DNA of 64,000 bases from Allokutzneria sp. A3M-2-11 16 (GTDB lineage: Bacteria > Actinomycetota > Actinomycetes > Mycobacteriales > Pseudonocardiaceae), in contig NZ_JANAVO010000001.1 in assembly GCF_024213555.1 (NCBI RefSeq), positions 744,001-808,000 on the forward strand, in the 5' to 3' direction. Both the position numbers and the translations under genes were made by a program. Under the pieces are notes generated by a model. The model was not told the DNA's origin. It saw only the letters and a program-made list of their open reading frames with translations, and ran no database searches. Every line of letters begins with the position of its first letter. Position 1 is the stretch's first letter. Below are positions 53,209-62,543 of this stretch, one piece after another.

Positions 53209-53716
53209 TCCACTCCCGCACCGGTACGGCGCGACTCATCGCGAGATCGCGCCACTGGTGGTACATGTCGAGGTCAGGGTCCTCGACCAGGACTCGCCCC
53301 AGCAAGACCCCGTCCGGCGAAAAGTCCAGGTGCACCACGGTCACATCGTCGAATATCCAGAAATCTCGTTGCGGCACAACAATGGTCGGGTCCATCGAGA
53401 GATCGAGAACACGTACGTCCTCGCCCGCACGGACGTTGCCCGGGATACCCCAGGCGAGTTGGTACCGCTGATAGTCGGTCAGCGGCGGCGTGATCGCACG
53501 AACACGACTCACCCGTTTGCCTTCCGCCGCCCAAGCACGGACTTCCTCGTGCCAGTCCGAGTTGTGTCCCGGGGGCTCGGGCTCGCCTGCCAGGAACCGC
53601 GCGAGATCAGCCTGTTCGTCGGGGATGCTGTAGGCGGGTTGTGCCTCCCAACGCCACGCGCTACGCCGGAAGTTCTCGAAGATGGCCCAGAACCGCGGGC
53701 CGTCGAGCGCGGTCAC
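53195..53716 (-). CDS. DUF6879-like protein of the Scr1 module
   Basis: 173 residues from GTG 53716, coupled by GTGA to the small gene upstream. FWAIFENFRRSAWRWEAQPAYSIPDEQADLARFLAGE, VRAITPPLTDYQRYQLAWGIPGNVRAGEDVRVLDL, then RDFWIFDDVTVVHLDFSPDGVLLG. From memory this is the DUF6879 family encoded next to DUF5753 regulators and considered toxin-like or effector partners. No catalytic motif stands out. Confidence 0.85.
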   Translation of the reverse strand: MTALDGPRFWAIFENFRRSAWRWEAQPAYSIPDEQADLARFLAGEPEPPGHNSDWHEEVRAWAAEGKRVSRVRAITPPLTDYQRYQLAWGIPGNVRAGEDVRVLDLSMDPTIVVPQRDFWIFDDVTVVHLDFSPDGVLLGRVLVEDPDLDMYHQWRDLAMSRAVPVREWSARP

Positions 53717-53919
53717 TCCGCGCCCCGCCCCTCCTCCAGAGCCGCGACGGCGTCCTTGAGTACTTGCAGCGGGAGCTGCACGGCGATCTCTCCTGGACCG
53801 AGCGCGACACCGTCCACGTCGTCGACTGGAGTGCCCTGGGCCAGGGCGGTGCCCACGTCGGTTATGTAGATGGTGGGGCAGTCGGCCTTGTTGCAACCTG
53901 CGATCTTGTGCGCCTTCAT
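53713..53919 (-). CDS. Small Scr1-module protein with CxxxxCPT motif
   Basis: 68 residues from ATG 53919. MKAHKIAGCNKADCPTIYITDVGTALAQGTPVDDVDGVALGPGEIAVQLPLQVL. The CNKADCPTIY block with a following xGTxxxQG is shared by short actinomycete proteins encoded next to XRE-DUF5753 genes. First gene of the three-gene unit small protein, DUF6879, XRE-DUF5753, all overlapping. Confidence 0.82.
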   Translation of the reverse strand: MKAHKIAGCNKADCPTIYITDVGTALAQGTPVDDVDGVALGPGEIAVQLPLQVLKDAVAALEEGRGAE

Positions 53920-54081
53920 GCTTGGAGGAATACCACGGACGTCGGTGCTGGTGCGGGCTCCAGTCACGCTCGCGCATAGACCACACCCGAACGCGGGAAC
54001 GACTTCGAGTCCTCCCCGCTGAGCTGGCGCAACAGGTAGATCTCGCGGATCTGCCCGATCGCCCATGGCAGGATCGGCCGG

Positions 54082-57000
54082 GTGCAGATCGGGATGTTGG
54101 GACCGTTCGAGGTTCGTGCGGACGACGGCGTGGTCGCCGACGTGCCGGGCGCGCGGCTGCGCGGGCTGTTGATCGCCCTCGCGCTCAAGCCGTCGCGCGT
54201 GGTCCCGAAGGCGGCGCTGATCGACTGGATCTGGGGTGAGCACCCGCCCGCCGACGCGACGAATGCCTTGCAGCGCTTGGTTTCCCGGCTGCGGAAGGTG
54301 CTGCCGGAAGGGTCGATCGAGGGGCGGACGAACGGCTACCGGCTGGTGGTGGAACCGGACGCTGTCGACGCGGTGCGGTTCGAACGCCTCGTCGGCCAGG
54401 CCCGCGACGAGGAGAATCCGCGGCTGCTGCGCGAAGCCCTCAAGCTGTGGCGCGGCGCGGCCATGCAGGACGTCGGTCTGCCGGACAGCGAAGCGTTCGA
54501 CGCGGCGGTCACGCGGCTCGAAGGGCTGCGCCTGACCGCCATGGAGGACCGGTTCGACGCGGAGATCAGCCTCGGTCACGGCGCGGAATTGGTCACCGAA
54601 CTGACGGACCTGGTGGCCGCGAACCCGGTGCGGGAAAGGCTTGTGGCCGCGCTGATGCGGGCCCTCGCCGCGGCCGGTCGCAACACCGACGCGCTGCTGA
54701 CCTACCAGCGCACAAGGGAAACCCTGGCCGACACGCTGGGCGTCGACCCGTCGCCGGAGCTGTCCGCCCTGCACGTCGCTCTGCTGCGGGGCGAGGTGGG
54801 ACGGCCGGAGGACAACCGGAAGACCAACGTGCGCGCCGAGCTGACGAGTTTCGTCGGCAAGGACGCCGACGTCGCCGCGGTCCGCGAGCTCATCGCCGAG
54901 CACCGGCTCACCACGCTGATCGGGCCGGGTGGCTCGGGGAAGACCAGGCTCGCAACGGAAACCGCGCGCACGCTGCTCGGTGACCTGCCGGACGGGGCCT
55001 GGCTGGTGGAGCTCGCCGCGATCGGCGCGGACGACGACGTGGCGCAGGCGACGCTCGCCGGGTTCCGCCTCCGGGACGCCCTGCTCGGCGAGGCGTCGAA
55101 CATGGAGCCGACGGACCGGCTCGTCGCGGCGATCCGCGAGCGGGAAACGCTGCTGATCCTGGACAACTGCGAGCACGTGATCGAGTCGGCGGCGACGTTG
55201 GCCCACCGGCTGCTCGGGGAGTGCAGGCGGCTGCGCATCCTGGCCACGAGCAGGGAACCGCTCGGCATCACCGGCGAGGCGCTGTGGCCGGTCGAGCCGC
55301 TGGCCCTGCCGGAGGGAGACGCGGAGATCGCATCCGCACCGGCCGTCCAGCTGTTGCGGGACCGGGCGAGCGCGGTGCGCAAGGACCTCGTGCTCGACGC
55401 CGACGCGTTGTCGACGATGGCGCGGATCTGCCGGGCGCTGGACGGGATGCCGTTGGCGATCGAGCTGGCCGCGGCCAGGTTGCGCACGATGTCCATCGAG
55501 CAGCTCGCCAACCGGCTGGACGACCGCTTCCGCCTGCTGACCGGTGGTAGCCGTACGGCGTTGCCGCGGCACAGAACGTTGCGCGCGATGGTCGACTGGA
55601 GCTGGGAGCTGCTCTCCGACGCCGAGCGGACGGTGCTGCGCAGGCTCTCGGTGTTCTCCGGCGGGGCGAGCCTGGAAGCGGCCGAGCGGGTCTGTGTCGG
55701 CGACGCCGTCGAGCAGGAGCAGGTGCTCGAACTGCTGACCGCGCTGACCGAGAAGTCCTTACTGGTCGCCGCGGGCGAAGGCGCACCGCGCTACCGGATG
55801 CTCGGCACCATCAAGGAATACGCCGCGCACCGGCTCGCCGAGGCGGATGAGGTGGACCTGGCGCGGCAGGCGCATCTCGCCTACTTCACCGATCTCACCG
55901 AGACCGCGGAGCCGCATCTGCGCCGAGCCGAGCAGGTGGAATGGCTCGCCACGCTGGAGGCCGACCACGACAACATCAGTGCCGCGCTGCGCGGGGCGAT
56001 CGCGGCCGGTGACGCGCAGGCGGCGATGCGGCTCGCGGCGGCGACCGGCTGGTACTGGTGGCTCGGCGGACGCCGGGCCGAGGGCCTGGAGCTGATCATC
56101 GCGGCCACCGGCGTTCCCGGCGAGGTGACCGACGACGTCCGGGGCATGGCCTACGGGCTGGTCGCGCACTTCGTGACCTCCGGCCGGGGCGACGAACAGC
56201 TTGGCGCGGAATGGATTCGCAAGGCGCACCGGTTCGGGCAGCAGAGCGAGCAGCACAACCCGTTGCTGGACCTGATGACCCCGCTGGAACGCATGCTGCG
56301 CGAACCGGACTCCGCGGTGGTCGCGTTCGAGTCGTTGCTGGACAACGAAGATCCCTGGGTGCGCGCCCTGGCCCGGTTCCAGGCGGGCAAGATGCGGTTC
56401 ATGATCGGCGAGGGCGGTCGGGAGGCGGAGGCCAACCTGGAGCTGGCGCTCGCGGAGTTCCGCGCGCTCGGCGAACGGTTCGGCACCTCGCTGGCCCTGT
56501 CCGAGCTGGGGAGCCAGCTCGCCATGCGCGGCGAGTTCGCCCGTGCGTGCGAGTACTACGGGCAGGCGATGGTGGCCGTCAACGAGGTCGGCGCCGTCGA
56601 GGACGTCATCCGGCTGTGGACCCAGCAGGCGGTGCTGCGCTGGCTCGACGGCGATCGGGACGCGAGCGCGGCCGCGATCACCGAGGCCGAGCGGCTCGCC
56701 GAAGGCGTCACCTGGCCGCACGCGCTGGTCGAACTGGCGCTCGCCAAGGCGGAGCTCGCGCGCCTGGGCGCTGACGCCGGGGAAGCCCGCAGGCAGCTCG
56801 GCCTCGCGACCGCGCTCATGGGCACCGACGCGGAGGAGGCGAACATCCGCGCGGATGTGCACGACGTGCTCGGCTACCTGGCCGACGACCTCCGCGAGGC
56901 CCGCACCCACCGCATGGCCGCCTGGCAGGCCGCTGCCGAGGCGGGACATCCGATGGTGATCGCCCGGATGCTCGTCGGGGTCGCGGACCTGGCGGTTCGC

Positions 57001-57201
57001 CTCGGCCAGTACGAGCAGGCGGCGCGGTTGCTCGCGGCCAGCGTCGGCGTGCGCGGACTGCCGGACCGCTCCCACCCGGACGCGGTCCGGATCGAGCGGG
57101 ACGCACGACGTCACCTCGGCGAAGAACGGTTCGCCGAGGTGACGCGGGAGGGCACGGAGACGAGCTGGTCCCAGCTGGTCGAGGACGCGCTCGCTTCGTG
57201 A
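54082..57201 (+). CDS. AfsR-like SARP-ATPase-TPR regulator
   Basis: 1039 residues from GTG 54082. OmpR-type DNA-binding domain (~1-95: MLGPFEVRADDGVVADVPGARLRGLLIALALKPSRVV, NALQRLVSRLRKVLP), bacterial transcriptional activator domain (~95-245), NB-ARC-like ATPase with Walker A GPGGSGKTRLA (~280) and Walker B LLILDNCEHVIE, a winged helix (LSDAERTVLRRLSVFSGGASLEAAE), then TPRs to the end. Such proteins switch on secondary metabolism or export. Convergent with the DUF4097/ABC exporter genes and close to a P450, all plausible targets. Confidence 0.92.
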   Translation: MQIGMLGPFEVRADDGVVADVPGARLRGLLIALALKPSRVVPKAALIDWIWGEHPPADATNALQRLVSRLRKVLPEGSIEGRTNGYRLVVEPDAVDAVRFERLVGQARDEENPRLLREALKLWRGAAMQDVGLPDSEAFDAAVTRLEGLRLTAMEDRFDAEISLGHGAELVTELTDLVAANPVRERLVAALMRALAAAGRNTDALLTYQRTRETLADTLGVDPSPELSALHVALLRGEVGRPEDNRKTNVRAELTSFVGKDADVAAVRELIAEHRLTTLIGPGGSGKTRLATETARTLLGDLPDGAWLVELAAIGADDDVAQATLAGFRLRDALLGEASNMEPTDRLVAAIRERETLLILDNCEHVIESAATLAHRLLGECRRLRILATSREPLGITGEALWPVEPLALPEGDAEIASAPAVQLLRDRASAVRKDLVLDADALSTMARICRALDGMPLAIELAAARLRTMSIEQLANRLDDRFRLLTGGSRTALPRHRTLRAMVDWSWELLSDAERTVLRRLSVFSGGASLEAAERVCVGDAVEQEQVLELLTALTEKSLLVAAGEGAPRYRMLGTIKEYAAHRLAEADEVDLARQAHLAYFTDLTETAEPHLRRAEQVEWLATLEADHDNISAALRGAIAAGDAQAAMRLAAATGWYWWLGGRRAEGLELIIAATGVPGEVTDDVRGMAYGLVAHFVTSGRGDEQLGAEWIRKAHRFGQQSEQHNPLLDLMTPLERMLREPDSAVVAFESLLDNEDPWVRALARFQAGKMRFMIGEGGREAEANLELALAEFRALGERFGTSLALSELGSQLAMRGEFARACEYYGQAMVAVNEVGAVEDVIRLWTQQAVLRWLDGDRDASAAAITEAERLAEGVTWPHALVELALAKAELARLGADAGEARRQLGLATALMGTDAEEANIRADVHDVLGYLADDLREARTHRMAAWQAAAEAGHPMVIARMLVGVADLAVRLGQYEQAARLLAASVGVRGLPDRSHPDAVRIERDARRHLGEERFAEVTREGTETSWSQLVEDALAS

Positions 57202-57204
57202 GGG

Positions 57205-58041
57205 TCAGCAAGCCGCGCGCTGGATGACGACGTCGCCGTGCCGCGTGCGGGCGTGCACCATGACCTTGCGCTCCGCCGAGGTGGGATTCCCTTGCGGTGA
57301 AACGAAATCGTGCACCGCTCCGCGCTCGCTCCGGACGTCGACGGAGGCGGCGGCGCCCTCGCTGACACCGACCTCGATATTGCCCGAGCCGTTCGTCAGC
57401 TTCGCCTGACCGGCGGTCATCCGCCCGATCCGGATGGCACCGGTGGCGGTCCCGGCGGTGACGTCGCCATCGGCGCGGTCGATGGCGAAGTCGCAGCCCG
57501 CGCTGCTCAGGTCGAGGTCGGCCGACGCGTGGCCGATCCAGACCTGCCCGCCCGAGTTCGAGAGCTTGACCGCGCCCCCGACCTCGCCGATCCGCATCGC
57601 GAACGCCCCGCCGTCGACGTCGGCGCGCCCGGCGATGCGGCCGATCGCGACCTCACCGGAGGAGACGTTGGCACGCAACGCGTCGACGCTGTCGAGCTGG
57701 ACCTGACCCGACGCCATGTGCAGCTCGCACGCGCCGAGCGCGCCGTCCGCCCGCACGGCCGAGTGCGCCAGGTACGCGGCCAGGCTGGAGCCGCTGGGCA
57801 GCTCGATCGTGATGGCGACCGAACCGTTCTTGCTCCCGGAAACGGTCGTCTTGACCGACAGCTTGCCGCCGGTGAACTCGACCTTGGTCCGGTCGGCCAC
57901 CTTCACGTCGGAGCGGTTCGTCGCGTCGATGGGTTCGACCAGCACCACGGTGTCGGTCCGGTCGCTCGCGGCGATCCGCACCTGGGCTCCGGCGACCTCC
58001 ACGGTCGCGGCGACGGGTCCTGGGGTGGCGAATGCGGACAT
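57205..58041 (-). CDS. DUF4097-like beta-helix protein
   Basis: 278 residues from ATG 58041. No signal peptide. It has repeating short strands: VELPSG-like ITIELPSGSSLAAYLAHSAVRADGALGACELHMASGQVQLDSVDALRANVSSGEVAIGRIAGRADVDGGAFAMRIG. The repeats (SGxVxLxxxxG) are typical of the DUF4097/DUF4098 right-handed beta-helix. In actinomycetes such genes often sit beside DrrAB-type exporters or their regulators, as here. Role unknown. Confidence 0.85.
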   Translation of the reverse strand: MSAFATPGPVAATVEVAGAQVRIAASDRTDTVVLVEPIDATNRSDVKVADRTKVEFTGGKLSVKTTVSGSKNGSVAITIELPSGSSLAAYLAHSAVRADGALGACELHMASGQVQLDSVDALRANVSSGEVAIGRIAGRADVDGGAFAMRIGEVGGAVKLSNSGGQVWIGHASADLDLSSAGCDFAIDRADGDVTAGTATGAIRIGRMTAGQAKLTNGSGNIEVGVSEGAAASVDVRSERGAVHDFVSPQGNPTSAERKVMVHARTRHGDVVIQRAAC

Positions 58042-58075
58042 GACAAGTCTCCTTTTGTTTCGTACGAGGGTGAGG

Positions 58076-58840
58076 TCAGGCGCGCTTGGTGAACGTGGAC
58101 CGAGCCCACAGGTAGCCGACGACCGCGATGCCGACGCACCAGGCGAGTGCGGTGACCGCGACGCTCGTGGACGGTGTGCCGTTGAGAAGACCGCGCAGGG
58201 TCTCGATGATCGGCGTGAAGGGCTGGTACTCCGCGAACTCCCGCAGACCCGGCCCCATCTTCTCCGCCGGGACGATCGCGCTGCTGAAGAACGGCAGCAT
58301 GACCAGCGGCACAGCGGCCATGCCCGCCGTTTCCGGGGACTTCGCCGCCAGTCCCAGGGCGATCGTGAACCAACCGGCCGCGAAACCGAGCAGCACCACG
58401 ACTCCGACCACGGCGAGCCAGTGCAGAAATCCCGCCGCCGGGCTGAAGCCCAGGAGGAAAGCCACTCCGACGAGGGCCGCGATGGCGATCAGGTTGGTCA
58501 GCAGGCTGGCGACGACGTGGCCGGTCAGCACCGCGCCCCGGGAGACGTCCATCACCTTGAAGCGGTTGATGATGCCCTTCGTCATGTCCGAGTTCACCGA
58601 CGTCGCGGTGGCCCCCAGGCCGTAGCAGACGGCCAGCAACATCAGTCCCGGCGTCGCGTAGTCGATGTAGTCGACACCGACGCTGAACGCGTCTCCCATC
58701 ATGTACACGAACATCAACATGACGATGATCGGCATCAGCACCGCGTTGAACACCGAGATCGGGTTCCGGGAGATGTGCTTGAAGTTGCGGCGCAACATCA
58801 CCATCGACTGGGACGTGGTGCTCGACGTCTTGATGTTCAC
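58076..58840 (-). CDS. ABC-2 type transporter permease (DrrB-like)
   Basis: 254 residues from GTG 58840, sharing one base with the ATPase stop. Six helices typical of ABC-2 permeases: MLRRNFKHISRNPISVFNAVLMPIIVMLMFVYMMG, GLMLLAVCYGLGATATSVNSDMTKGIINRFKVMDVSRGAVLTGHVVASLL, PLVMLPFFSSAIVPAEKMGPGLREFAEYQPFTPIIETLRGLLNG. With the ATPase it makes a daunorubicin-type drug or lipid exporter. Confidence 0.92.
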   Translation of the reverse strand: MNIKTSSTTSQSMVMLRRNFKHISRNPISVFNAVLMPIIVMLMFVYMMGDAFSVGVDYIDYATPGLMLLAVCYGLGATATSVNSDMTKGIINRFKVMDVSRGAVLTGHVVASLLTNLIAIAALVGVAFLLGFSPAAGFLHWLAVVGVVVLLGFAAGWFTIALGLAAKSPETAGMAAVPLVMLPFFSSAIVPAEKMGPGLREFAEYQPFTPIIETLRGLLNGTPSTSVAVTALAWCVGIAVVGYLWARSTFTKRA

Positions 58841-59760
58841 TATGCGGCCTCCGTGGTGTGGCCCGTCAGGGCGAGGAAGACGTCGTCGAGGTCGGGGGTG
58901 TGCACGGAGAACTCCTCGGCGCTGAGCGAGTGCCCGTCGAGGGTGTCCAGCAGCGCCCGCAGCGAGGCCGTCCCGCCGTCGCCGGGCACGCGCAGGGTCA
59001 GCGCCTCGTCGGCCCGCGTGGAGCCGGGGAACAGCGGCGCGGCCGCGTCCAGCTCGGCGACGGAGGTGAAGCGGAGCCGGACGTGCGTCCCGGGGATCTG
59101 CCGCTTGAGCTGCTCGGGCGTGCCCTGGGCGACCAGGCGGCCCTGGTCGAGCACGGCGACGCGGTCGGCGAGCTGATCGGCCTCTTCGAGGTACTGGGTG
59201 GTGAGGAAGATGGTCACGCCATCGGCCACCAGGTCGCGGATGATCGACCACATCGTGCGGCGGCTGCGCGGGTCCAGGCCGGTCGTCGGCTCGTCCAGGA
59301 AGATGATCCGCGGGTTCCCGACGAGCGTCATCGCCAGGTCCAGCTTGCGGCGCATGCCCCCGGAGTAGGTCGACGCGGGCTTGCGCGCCGCCTCCACCAG
59401 GTCGAAGCGCTCCAGCAACTCGGGGACGATCCGCTTGCCACCGCCGGAGAGGTCCACCATCAGTTGCAGGTTCTCCTGCCCTGTCAGCAGTTCGTCGACC
59501 GCCGCGAACTGACCGGTGACCCCGATCGCCGCGCGCACCGCCTTCGCGTCAGTGGCGACGTCGTGCCCGGCAACGCGGACGGTGCCGCCGTCGGCCTTCA
59601 TCAAGGTGGTCAGCACGTTCACCGTCGTCGTCTTGCCCGCCCCGTTCGGGCCGAGCAGGGAGAAGATCGTGCCCGCCGGGACATCCAGATCGATGCCGTC
59701 GAGCACCACCTTGTCCCCAAAAGCCTTTCGCAGTCCCGAAACCGCAATCGCTGAACTCAT
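58840..59760 (-). CDS. ABC transporter ATP-binding protein (DrrA-like)
   Basis: 306 residues from ATG 59760. Walker A LLGPNGAGKTTTVN, Q-loop VTGQFAAVDELLTG (the DrrA-typical Q-F/Y sequence), signature YSGGMRRKLDLAMTL, Walker B IIFLDEPTTGLDPRSRRTMW and H-loop FLTTQYLEEADQLADRVAV. The C-terminal DrrA extension (TPDLDDVFLALTGHTTEAA) is present. It starts the exporter operon and faces a P450 gene across an 18-bp inverted repeat. Confidence 0.95.
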   Translation of the reverse strand: MSSAIAVSGLRKAFGDKVVLDGIDLDVPAGTIFSLLGPNGAGKTTTVNVLTTLMKADGGTVRVAGHDVATDAKAVRAAIGVTGQFAAVDELLTGQENLQLMVDLSGGGKRIVPELLERFDLVEAARKPASTYSGGMRRKLDLAMTLVGNPRIIFLDEPTTGLDPRSRRTMWSIIRDLVADGVTIFLTTQYLEEADQLADRVAVLDQGRLVAQGTPEQLKRQIPGTHVRLRFTSVAELDAAAPLFPGSTRADEALTLRVPGDGGTASLRALLDTLDGHSLSAEEFSVHTPDLDDVFLALTGHTTEAA

Positions 59761-59794
59761 GCGGCAAACATTCGGCGGCCGGGCTGACACTCCT

Positions 59795-59835
59795 CCGCCA
59801 CGGCCCTGACACACCCGGTGTCAGGGCCGTGGCGG
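59795..59835. promoter_or_regulatory. 18-bp perfect inverted repeat between exporter and P450 genes
   Basis: Arm CCGCCACGGCCCTGACAC (59795-59812), loop ACCCG, complementary arm 59818-59835. Further TGACAC/GTGTCA half-sites flank it (59785 and 59840). It lies in a divergent promoter region, 35 bp from the ATPase start and 58 bp from the P450 start. A long hairpin here could be an operator for a dimer or act on leader RNA of both genes. Confidence 0.6.
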
Positions 59836-59893
59836 TCGCGTGTCAGGTCCGCGCGTGAAAGTGGCCGCAACGACCGCTTCGAAAGGACACGCG

Positions 59894-61105
59894 ATGAGCA
59901 ACCCGGTTCCCGTTCCGCACGGCCTGCCCAGGGAACGCGACGCGGGCCCCTTCGACCCGCCCCGCGACATCACCCGGCTGCGCGAGGCCCGCCCCGTCAG
60001 CCCGATGGTCTTCCCGGACGGTCACGAGGGCTGGCTCGTCACCGGCTACGAGGCGGTCCGCCAGCTCATGGCCGACACCCGGTTCAGCTCCCGTCAGGAC
60101 CTCGGTGTCCTGCACGAACCGTTCGAGGTCCCCGGGATGCCCGACTTCGCCGAGCCGTCCCCGGTGCCGCCCGGCATGTTCATCGCCATGGACCCGCCGG
60201 ACCACACCCGGCTGCGGCGCAAGCTCACCGGCGCCTTCACCGTCAAACGCATGAGGCAGCTCGAAGAGCACATCACCGACATCGTCGAACGGCAGCTGGA
60301 CGAGCTGGCCCGGCTGACCCCGCCGGTCGACCTGGTGCGGGAGTTCGCGCTTCCGGTGCCCTCGCTGGTGATCTGCGCGATGCTCGGTGTCCCCTACGCG
60401 GACCGGGAGACCTTCCAGGTCAACTCCACCAGGTTCATGGACACCACGCTGCCGTTCGAGGAGAAGATCGCCGCCTACGGCGCGCTGGCCGGGTACCTGG
60501 GCGAACTGGTCACGGGCAAGCGCGCCGAGCCCGGCGAGGACATCCTGTCCGACCTGGCCCGCCAGGACGACCTCAGCATCGAGGAACTGACCGGCATCGC
60601 GTTCCTGTTGCTGCTCGCGGGCCACGAGACCACCGCGAACATGTTGGCACTGGGCACTTTCGCGCTCCTGGAGCACCCCGAGCAGCTGGCCGCGCTCCGC
60701 GCCGACCCCGAGCTGATGCCCGACGCCGTCGAGGAACTCCTGCGTTACCTGTCCATCGCCGACATCTTCTACCGCTACGCCGCGGAGGACATCGAGTTCC
60801 ACGGCGAGAAGATCGCCAAGGGCTCGACCGTCATCGTGTCGCTGCTGGCCGCCAACCGCGACCCCCAGCGCTTCGAGAACCCCGACGCCCTCGACGTCCA
60901 CCGCAAGGCCCGCGGTCACCTGTCCTTCGGGCACGGCGTCCACCAATGCCTCGGCCAGCAGCTGGCCCGCATCGAGATGCGCGCCGGTTTCGCCGGACTG
61001 CTCCGCCGCTTCCCCACCCTCGCCCTCGCCGCCCCCGCCGACGAGGTGAGGGTCAGGTCCCACATGCGGATCTACGGCGTCCACGCACTGCCAGTCACCT
61101 GGTAG
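59894..61105 (+). CDS. Cytochrome P450 (CYP105/107-like bacterial class I)
   Basis: 403 residues from ATG 59894 with AAAGGA upstream. I-helix LLLLAGHETTANML, ExxR in EELLRYL, and the haem loop LSFGHGVHQCLGQQLARIEM with Cys ~352. The start (ARPVSPMVFPDGHEGWLVTGYEAVRQLMADTRFSSR) is of the macrolide/terpene-modifying type. No ferredoxin gene adjoins it. It may tailor the compound handled by the divergent exporter (inference). Confidence 0.94.
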   Translation: MSNPVPVPHGLPRERDAGPFDPPRDITRLREARPVSPMVFPDGHEGWLVTGYEAVRQLMADTRFSSRQDLGVLHEPFEVPGMPDFAEPSPVPPGMFIAMDPPDHTRLRRKLTGAFTVKRMRQLEEHITDIVERQLDELARLTPPVDLVREFALPVPSLVICAMLGVPYADRETFQVNSTRFMDTTLPFEEKIAAYGALAGYLGELVTGKRAEPGEDILSDLARQDDLSIEELTGIAFLLLLAGHETTANMLALGTFALLEHPEQLAALRADPELMPDAVEELLRYLSIADIFYRYAAEDIEFHGEKIAKGSTVIVSLLAANRDPQRFENPDALDVHRKARGHLSFGHGVHQCLGQQLARIEMRAGFAGLLRRFPTLALAAPADEVRVRSHMRIYGVHALPVTW

Positions 61106-61115
61106 CGGACCGCCG

Positions 61116-61144
61116 CCCTCTCGCTCGCGCTGTGGGCGAGAGGG
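61116..61144. terminator. Terminator hairpin between P450 and convergent membrane gene
   Basis: CCCTCTCGC (61116-61124) pairs with GCGAGAGGG (61136-61144) around an 11-nt loop, 10 bp past the P450 stop and directly abutting the stop of the convergent gene. Confidence 0.7.
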
Positions 61145-61579
61145 TCACTCCGCGACGCGGCCCTGGACCAGGCCCGCCAGCGCACCCGCGAGCTTCCGGT
61201 GCGCCCGCGTCACCAGCGGCCCGTACTGGAACGCCTTCGACTTGATCCCGAGGTCCACGCGAGTCCCGGCCCCGTCCGCGGAGACAACGGCCGGGTAGAA
61301 GAACCCCCAGGTGAAGGCCGATGGCCGGGACGACAGGAGCACGATGCCCCGGGACGGATCGTGATCCTCGACCGCGTACCCGCCTGGGCAGTGCTGGACG
61401 AGCCACCCGTACACCACCTGCGGCGGCGCCGGGGACTGCACCACGAGCCTCCGCTTGCTCATCTGGACCGTCGCCACCGACCCCTTCCTGTTGTAGGCCA
61501 CCAGGAACAGGATTCCGACGAACACGAACACGAACACGGCCGGAAGGAACACCAAGAGATCCACGCGCTGAGTATCCAC
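61145..61579 (-). CDS. Membrane-anchored small protein with SRPBCC-like domain
   Basis: 144 residues from GTG 61579 (GTG 61564 possible). One N-terminal membrane helix (VDLLVFLPAVFVFVFVGILFLVAY) and a cytosolic domain: VQSPAPPQVVYGWLVQHCPGGYAVEDHDPSRGIVLLSSRPSAFTWGFFYPAVVSADGAGTRVDLGIKSK. The APPxxVY...GTxVDLGIKS pattern is that of bacterial START/SRPBCC-like domains. The ligand is unknown. Confidence 0.72.
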   Translation of the reverse strand: MDTQRVDLLVFLPAVFVFVFVGILFLVAYNRKGSVATVQMSKRRLVVQSPAPPQVVYGWLVQHCPGGYAVEDHDPSRGIVLLSSRPSAFTWGFFYPAVVSADGAGTRVDLGIKSKAFQYGPLVTRAHRKLAGALAGLVQGRVAE

Positions 61580-61792
61580 GCGCGCACGGTGCTCCCGCCC
61601 CGGTTTCGCGGAACGAGTCGTGCATGTTGTTCACGTCCTAACCAATGTGAAGCGGTGGATCGCGTTGGTTTCGTTGTGCTCGACAGGCTGAACCGGCCGT
61701 TCCTGTTCAGAGCGCTCGCGTTGATGTTGCTGTCCAGGAATCCATCTGGCAGCGGTGCCCGTGAACTGGTGGTCTTTCGCGGGCAGACCGCT
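61580..61792. other. 213-bp intergenic region
   Basis: Between two same-strand genes. No reading frame of note, no dyad longer than about 6 bp, and GC a little below average around 61640-61740. Probably holds the promoter of the membrane-anchored gene. Confidence 0.4.
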
Positions 61793-62398
61793 CTACCGGT
61801 GCGCGGGCACGTAGGTGCCCACGACCACGCTGAAATCCGGTGCGAGGCGGAGTTCGGTCGCGTGGAGATCGGGGTGCTCCAGCCAATGCAGGCGAGCCAC
61901 GTCCGGCGAGCCGTCGTACAGGGGCGGCCAGGTGGTCGTCGGCGTGAAGTCGTCGATCACCACCACACCACCGGGATTGAGCAGCTGCACGGGATCGGCG
62001 GCGGCGCCGTCCTTGCCCTGTCCGCCCCCGTCGAGGATCAGGAGGTCGTAGGGGCCGTAGTCCGCGATGCGCTGCCATTCACCGCGCACGACCTCTACGC
62101 GGTCGTGGTTCTCGAAGACCTCGGCGGCGATGGCGGCGCGCTCCGGATCGCGTTCCACGCTGACCAGGTCCACGCCGTCAGCGGCGCCGGAGGCGAGCCA
62201 CGCCAGGCCGACGCCGCACCCGGTCCCCGTTTCACCGATGCGTCGCCGGGCACCACCGGCAAGCACCTGGAGCAGGCGCCCTTGCTCCGGGCGGCACGAG
62301 AACTCGAAGCCGTGGCGACCGGCGGCGTCCACGGCCCGTCTGACGAGCGAGGGCAGGTTGTCGATCTCGTCATGCGTTTTGGTGCCCTGGAACGACAT
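61793..62398 (-). CDS. Class I SAM-dependent methyltransferase (O-methyltransferase-like)
   Basis: 201 residues from ATG 62398. Motifs [22 protein letters not shown] (SAM loop), [48 protein letters not shown] and [15 protein letters not shown]. The layout is close to family 3 O-methyltransferases such as catechol or caffeoyl-CoA types, but the metal-site Asp set is altered. The substrate is unknown. Confidence 0.85.
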   Translation of the reverse strand: MSFQGTKTHDEIDNLPSLVRRAVDAAGRHGFEFSCRPEQGRLLQVLAGGARRRIGETGTGCGVGLAWLASGAADGVDLVSVERDPERAAIAAEVFENHDRVEVVRGEWQRIADYGPYDLLILDGGGQGKDGAAADPVQLLNPGGVVVIDDFTPTTTWPPLYDGSPDVARLHWLEHPDLHATELRLAPDFSVVVGTYVPAHR

Positions 62399-62543
62399 TC
62401 CCCGAGTGTCGCACGCTCACCAGACTTCGTTCCAGGACGAAAGGCCAGCTCGGCGGCAAACCTTTCCCCTGTTGAGCCGTCAGGCAGAGTGTCCATTCAG
62501 AATCACCGCTGTCCACTATGGACAAGCAACGCAAGGGGGCGCC

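Noticed and set aside
61640-61790. Possible insertion-sequence scar downstream of the methyltransferase at 61793
   Set aside because: No terminal repeats, no transposase fragment in any frame; only slightly lower GC.
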